A DNA stretch of 64,000 bases from Dorea sp. AF36-15AT (GTDB lineage Bacteria > Bacillota > Clostridia > Lachnospirales > Lachnospiraceae), in contig NZ_QUDV01000002.1 in assembly GCF_003477705.1 (NCBI RefSeq), forward strand, positions 1 to 64,000, read 5' to 3'. Position numbers and translations under genes: made by a program. The notes beneath the pieces are model-generated. The model was given only the letters and a program-made list of their open reading frames with translations, was not told the origin of the DNA and did not search any database. Positions 63,301 to 64,000 of the stretch are shown one piece after another (the first letter of the stretch is position 1; every line of letters starts with the position of its first letter).

Positions 63301-63791
63301 TTGTTAAGACAATCCTGAATTATATGGATAAGAAGTTTACGGCAGAGAAGAACAGCGCCGGTAAGATTACAATTGAGAACAGCCTTTTGATGAAGCATAT
63401 CGGTAAGTTAAAAACAGATGAGTTTAAGAAGAGCGGACTGACAATCTTTGACCTTGCGTTGCTGTTGAAGGTATCTACACCGGCGGCAGAATTTGATAAG
63501 AAGGTCGGCAAAGATATCATGAGAGAGAGCCTGCAGATGATCTACGAATACATGAGTACCATCGTGCTTGGAGATGATCTTGACTGGATATATGGCAACT
63601 TCGTATTCGACCAGGTAAAAGCATTCGATAAAAATGTAGACTGGTATTTTGCAAACTGGAGAGACGATTTCAGCGATTACGTAGATGATCTGATGCAGAT
63701 CGCAGCCAATGAGCTGGAGAACAAGGAACAGGAGAATCTGTGCGAGAAGATGCAGGAACTGATCGAGAACGCCAGAGAGAGACGAGAATAA
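60384..63791 (+). CDS. Tubulin-like (FtsZ/tubulin superfamily) large protein
   Basis: A 1,135-residue protein. The start is PTLLVGLGGTGSKIVSRVSK, a Rossmann/GTPase front. The tubulin signature is SSLAGGTGSGLILPVALY near 140-160. The rest is a long, largely helical region. This is the bacterial tubulin-like (Tubulin_2) family, distinct from FtsZ in its size and context. GTP binding is expected; polymerisation is unknown. GAGGAGGAAG precedes ATG 60384. It is found with vWA proteins in Firmicutes clusters. Confidence 0.85.
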   Translation: MIAPTLLVGLGGTGSKIVSRVSKMVTEEQRKHIGFAVFDTDINELREIREANPYIKTIQTSTKLTVGEYLNIDTHARDTWFPVNGILNSKSLTEGAGQVRAISRLALDTAIRAGNMEPLHKAIEELYKLEGDSGEQALRVVIVSSLAGGTGSGLILPVALYLKNYLATKFQASANITRGFFILPEVFYEVIRGQSERNNLRCNAYAALRELDAFLMKGDKTLPEKYDKTVRVEFPRVGSSEVEEYDVRPYDFCFLFDAQNTEGKKLNSFNQYLDHAANCIYSQSIGPMNKRSNSSEDNTIRELCAQRGRNRYAGAGSAMLIYPTEDVKEYIALNWAKECVSKQWLVFDDMYRERCMANSEMRAQGFHVNDIDPSMSYIGSIEQMAKQKDPFAKAIEEACTIYDDGGYKKVSDKWSEYVDQLKKFVKTSVMTGQLDLDSQKRQAMGLINDIEVGKKEAKEDLQSAFMEVEKYKDMVMRRSEDSGRTIAYTIFRAKNDSATKDRLPHQMETYLRDQHDAFIHPNAVRYFLYQALELMKQEKVFVDKENKKKEKFFDDFYNIFDDPKTDETETVDQLTERKIDKKTQQEMKDQFRYYLSEVDKYRTSSVLAEVLREGIDYITNLCDAFQTFYASFEDRIGKLDRRINSLLKKYVNTAGKTTRYVCASANCFNRLLKEMPYTGNTITIDKELAEDIYSKVRGYSMMKDKPENGGYFEELFEDGIIGYFEKSLMEIYGTTVNMDVLSALEREAKYEANEYDYGRIEQYVRRVIAETRSLSNPFIERPLGEQREPIAACTYSKQLDPKDDSPRSMLIAQELGNYGGNPDEDIPLNMIMFYQAIYGLRANGLSKFAPGSEADGRCEGEYYKAYYELISQIKPKSDKTPVITPHIDRKWHIITCLPDLDDENQERQERRIYRAFILGMIFNLISYRKIAEGKYLYRLQLNGIDTEEFVVSNGTPCDHYYEVLDALIINPVVVKTILNYMDKKFTAEKNSAGKITIENSLLMKHIGKLKTDEFKKSGLTIFDLALLLKVSTPAAEFDKKVGKDIMRESLQMIYEYMSTIVLGDDLDWIYGNFVFDQVKAFDKNVDWYFANWRDDFSDYVDDLMQIAANELENKEQENLCEKMQELIENARERRE

Positions 63792-63819
63792 TTAGCAGAA
63801 TATAAAGGCGGTGAAAGTA

Positions 63820-64000
63820 ATGCATACAGTGATAATACTGAGTAAGCACTCATCGGATCTGCTGAGAGAATACCGCTATCTTTTTCAACCGTTTGTGGAT
63901 AAGGGAGCCATTAGTTTCTGTGACTGGAATGAATCCGGAACAGACCTTGAAACGTCTGTCCCGGATCTGTACAAACAGATCAGAGGAAAAGTTGACTGGA
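63820..64000 (+). CDS. Partial gene downstream of the tubulin-like protein
   Basis: The first 60 codons: MHTVIILSKHSSDLLREYRY, then DKGAISFCDWNESGTDLETSVPDLYKQI. The gene runs off the window. AAAGGCGGTGAAAG lies before ATG 63820, 28 bases after the tubulin-like gene, so it is the next operon member. Function not known. Confidence 0.65.
   Translation, partial: MHTVIILSKHSSDLLREYRYLFQPFVDKGAISFCDWNESGTDLETSVPDLYKQIRGKVDW

Overview
The window looks like a gut Clostridia chromosome, most likely Lachnospiraceae. The evidence is Firmicutes-type ribosome binding sites (AAAGGAGG), Tn1549/CTn-type conjugation genes, sortase-anchored proteins and a vWA/tubulin-like chromosomal cluster at the right edge. 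Most of it (about 1-56,500) is a mosaic of mobile elements and candidate defence genes. Base composition alternates sharply between AT-rich blocks (346-3335, 11,000-12,530, 41,670-43,540, 50,200-55,560) and GC-rich conjugation DNA. Layout: (1) 346-3335 encodes the first 996 residues of a large helical STAND-like protein. (2) A 38.3-kb integrative conjugative element (ICE, about 3335-41,673) sits inside that gene. It starts with parB and carries a 5-methylcytosine methyltransferase, ardA, coupling protein, VirB6/PrgI/VirB4, NlpC/P60 hydrolase, MobC and relaxase. Its cargo is a hydrolase gene and a two-component-system/ABC-transporter/YxeA module. It ends with a sigma factor, small proteins and a large serine recombinase. 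(3) An 8.4-kb mobilizable element (IME, about 10,996-19,361) is nested in the ICE and splits its maff2 gene. (4) The last 245 codons of the disrupted gene lie at 41,673-42,410. They overlap a Hanks-type protein kinase gene (42,400-43,542). (5) A second, Tn916-related IME (about 43,522-50,203) sits at the 3' end of the kinase gene. It carries an LPXTG-type LRR surface protein, an XRE regulator, a MobT-like Rep_trans protein, Xis and Int. (6) 50,222-55,562 holds a 60-codon ORF, an AlbA_2/Schlafen-like regulator and an SF2 helicase with an apparent C-terminal PD-(D/E)XK nuclease. (7) Reverse-strand remnants of a mobilization module (55,640-56,276) and the tail of a sortase-anchored protein (56,524-56,748) mark the probable island edge. 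(8) 56,779-64,000 is a cluster of a membrane zinc-metallopeptidase-like protein, a vWA protein, a tubulin-like (GGTGSG) protein and a further partial gene. The central reading is that removing the ICE at a GG dinucleotide fuses 346-3335 to 41,674-42,410 into one 1,241-codon frame. Removing the second IME at a shared AATTT gives a kinase stop codon that overlaps the ATG of the 60-codon ORF (TAATG). The ancestral arrangement would be a three-gene overlapping operon: large STAND-like protein, protein kinase, small protein. That operon is a strong candidate for an undescribed conflict or defence system, now interrupted by two unrelated mobile elements. The second striking signal is 19 copies of a 19-bp palindrome (TCGGGCCAT-N-ATGGCCCGA and variants). 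They occur only in the ICE backbone and mostly sit just upstream of ribosome binding sites.
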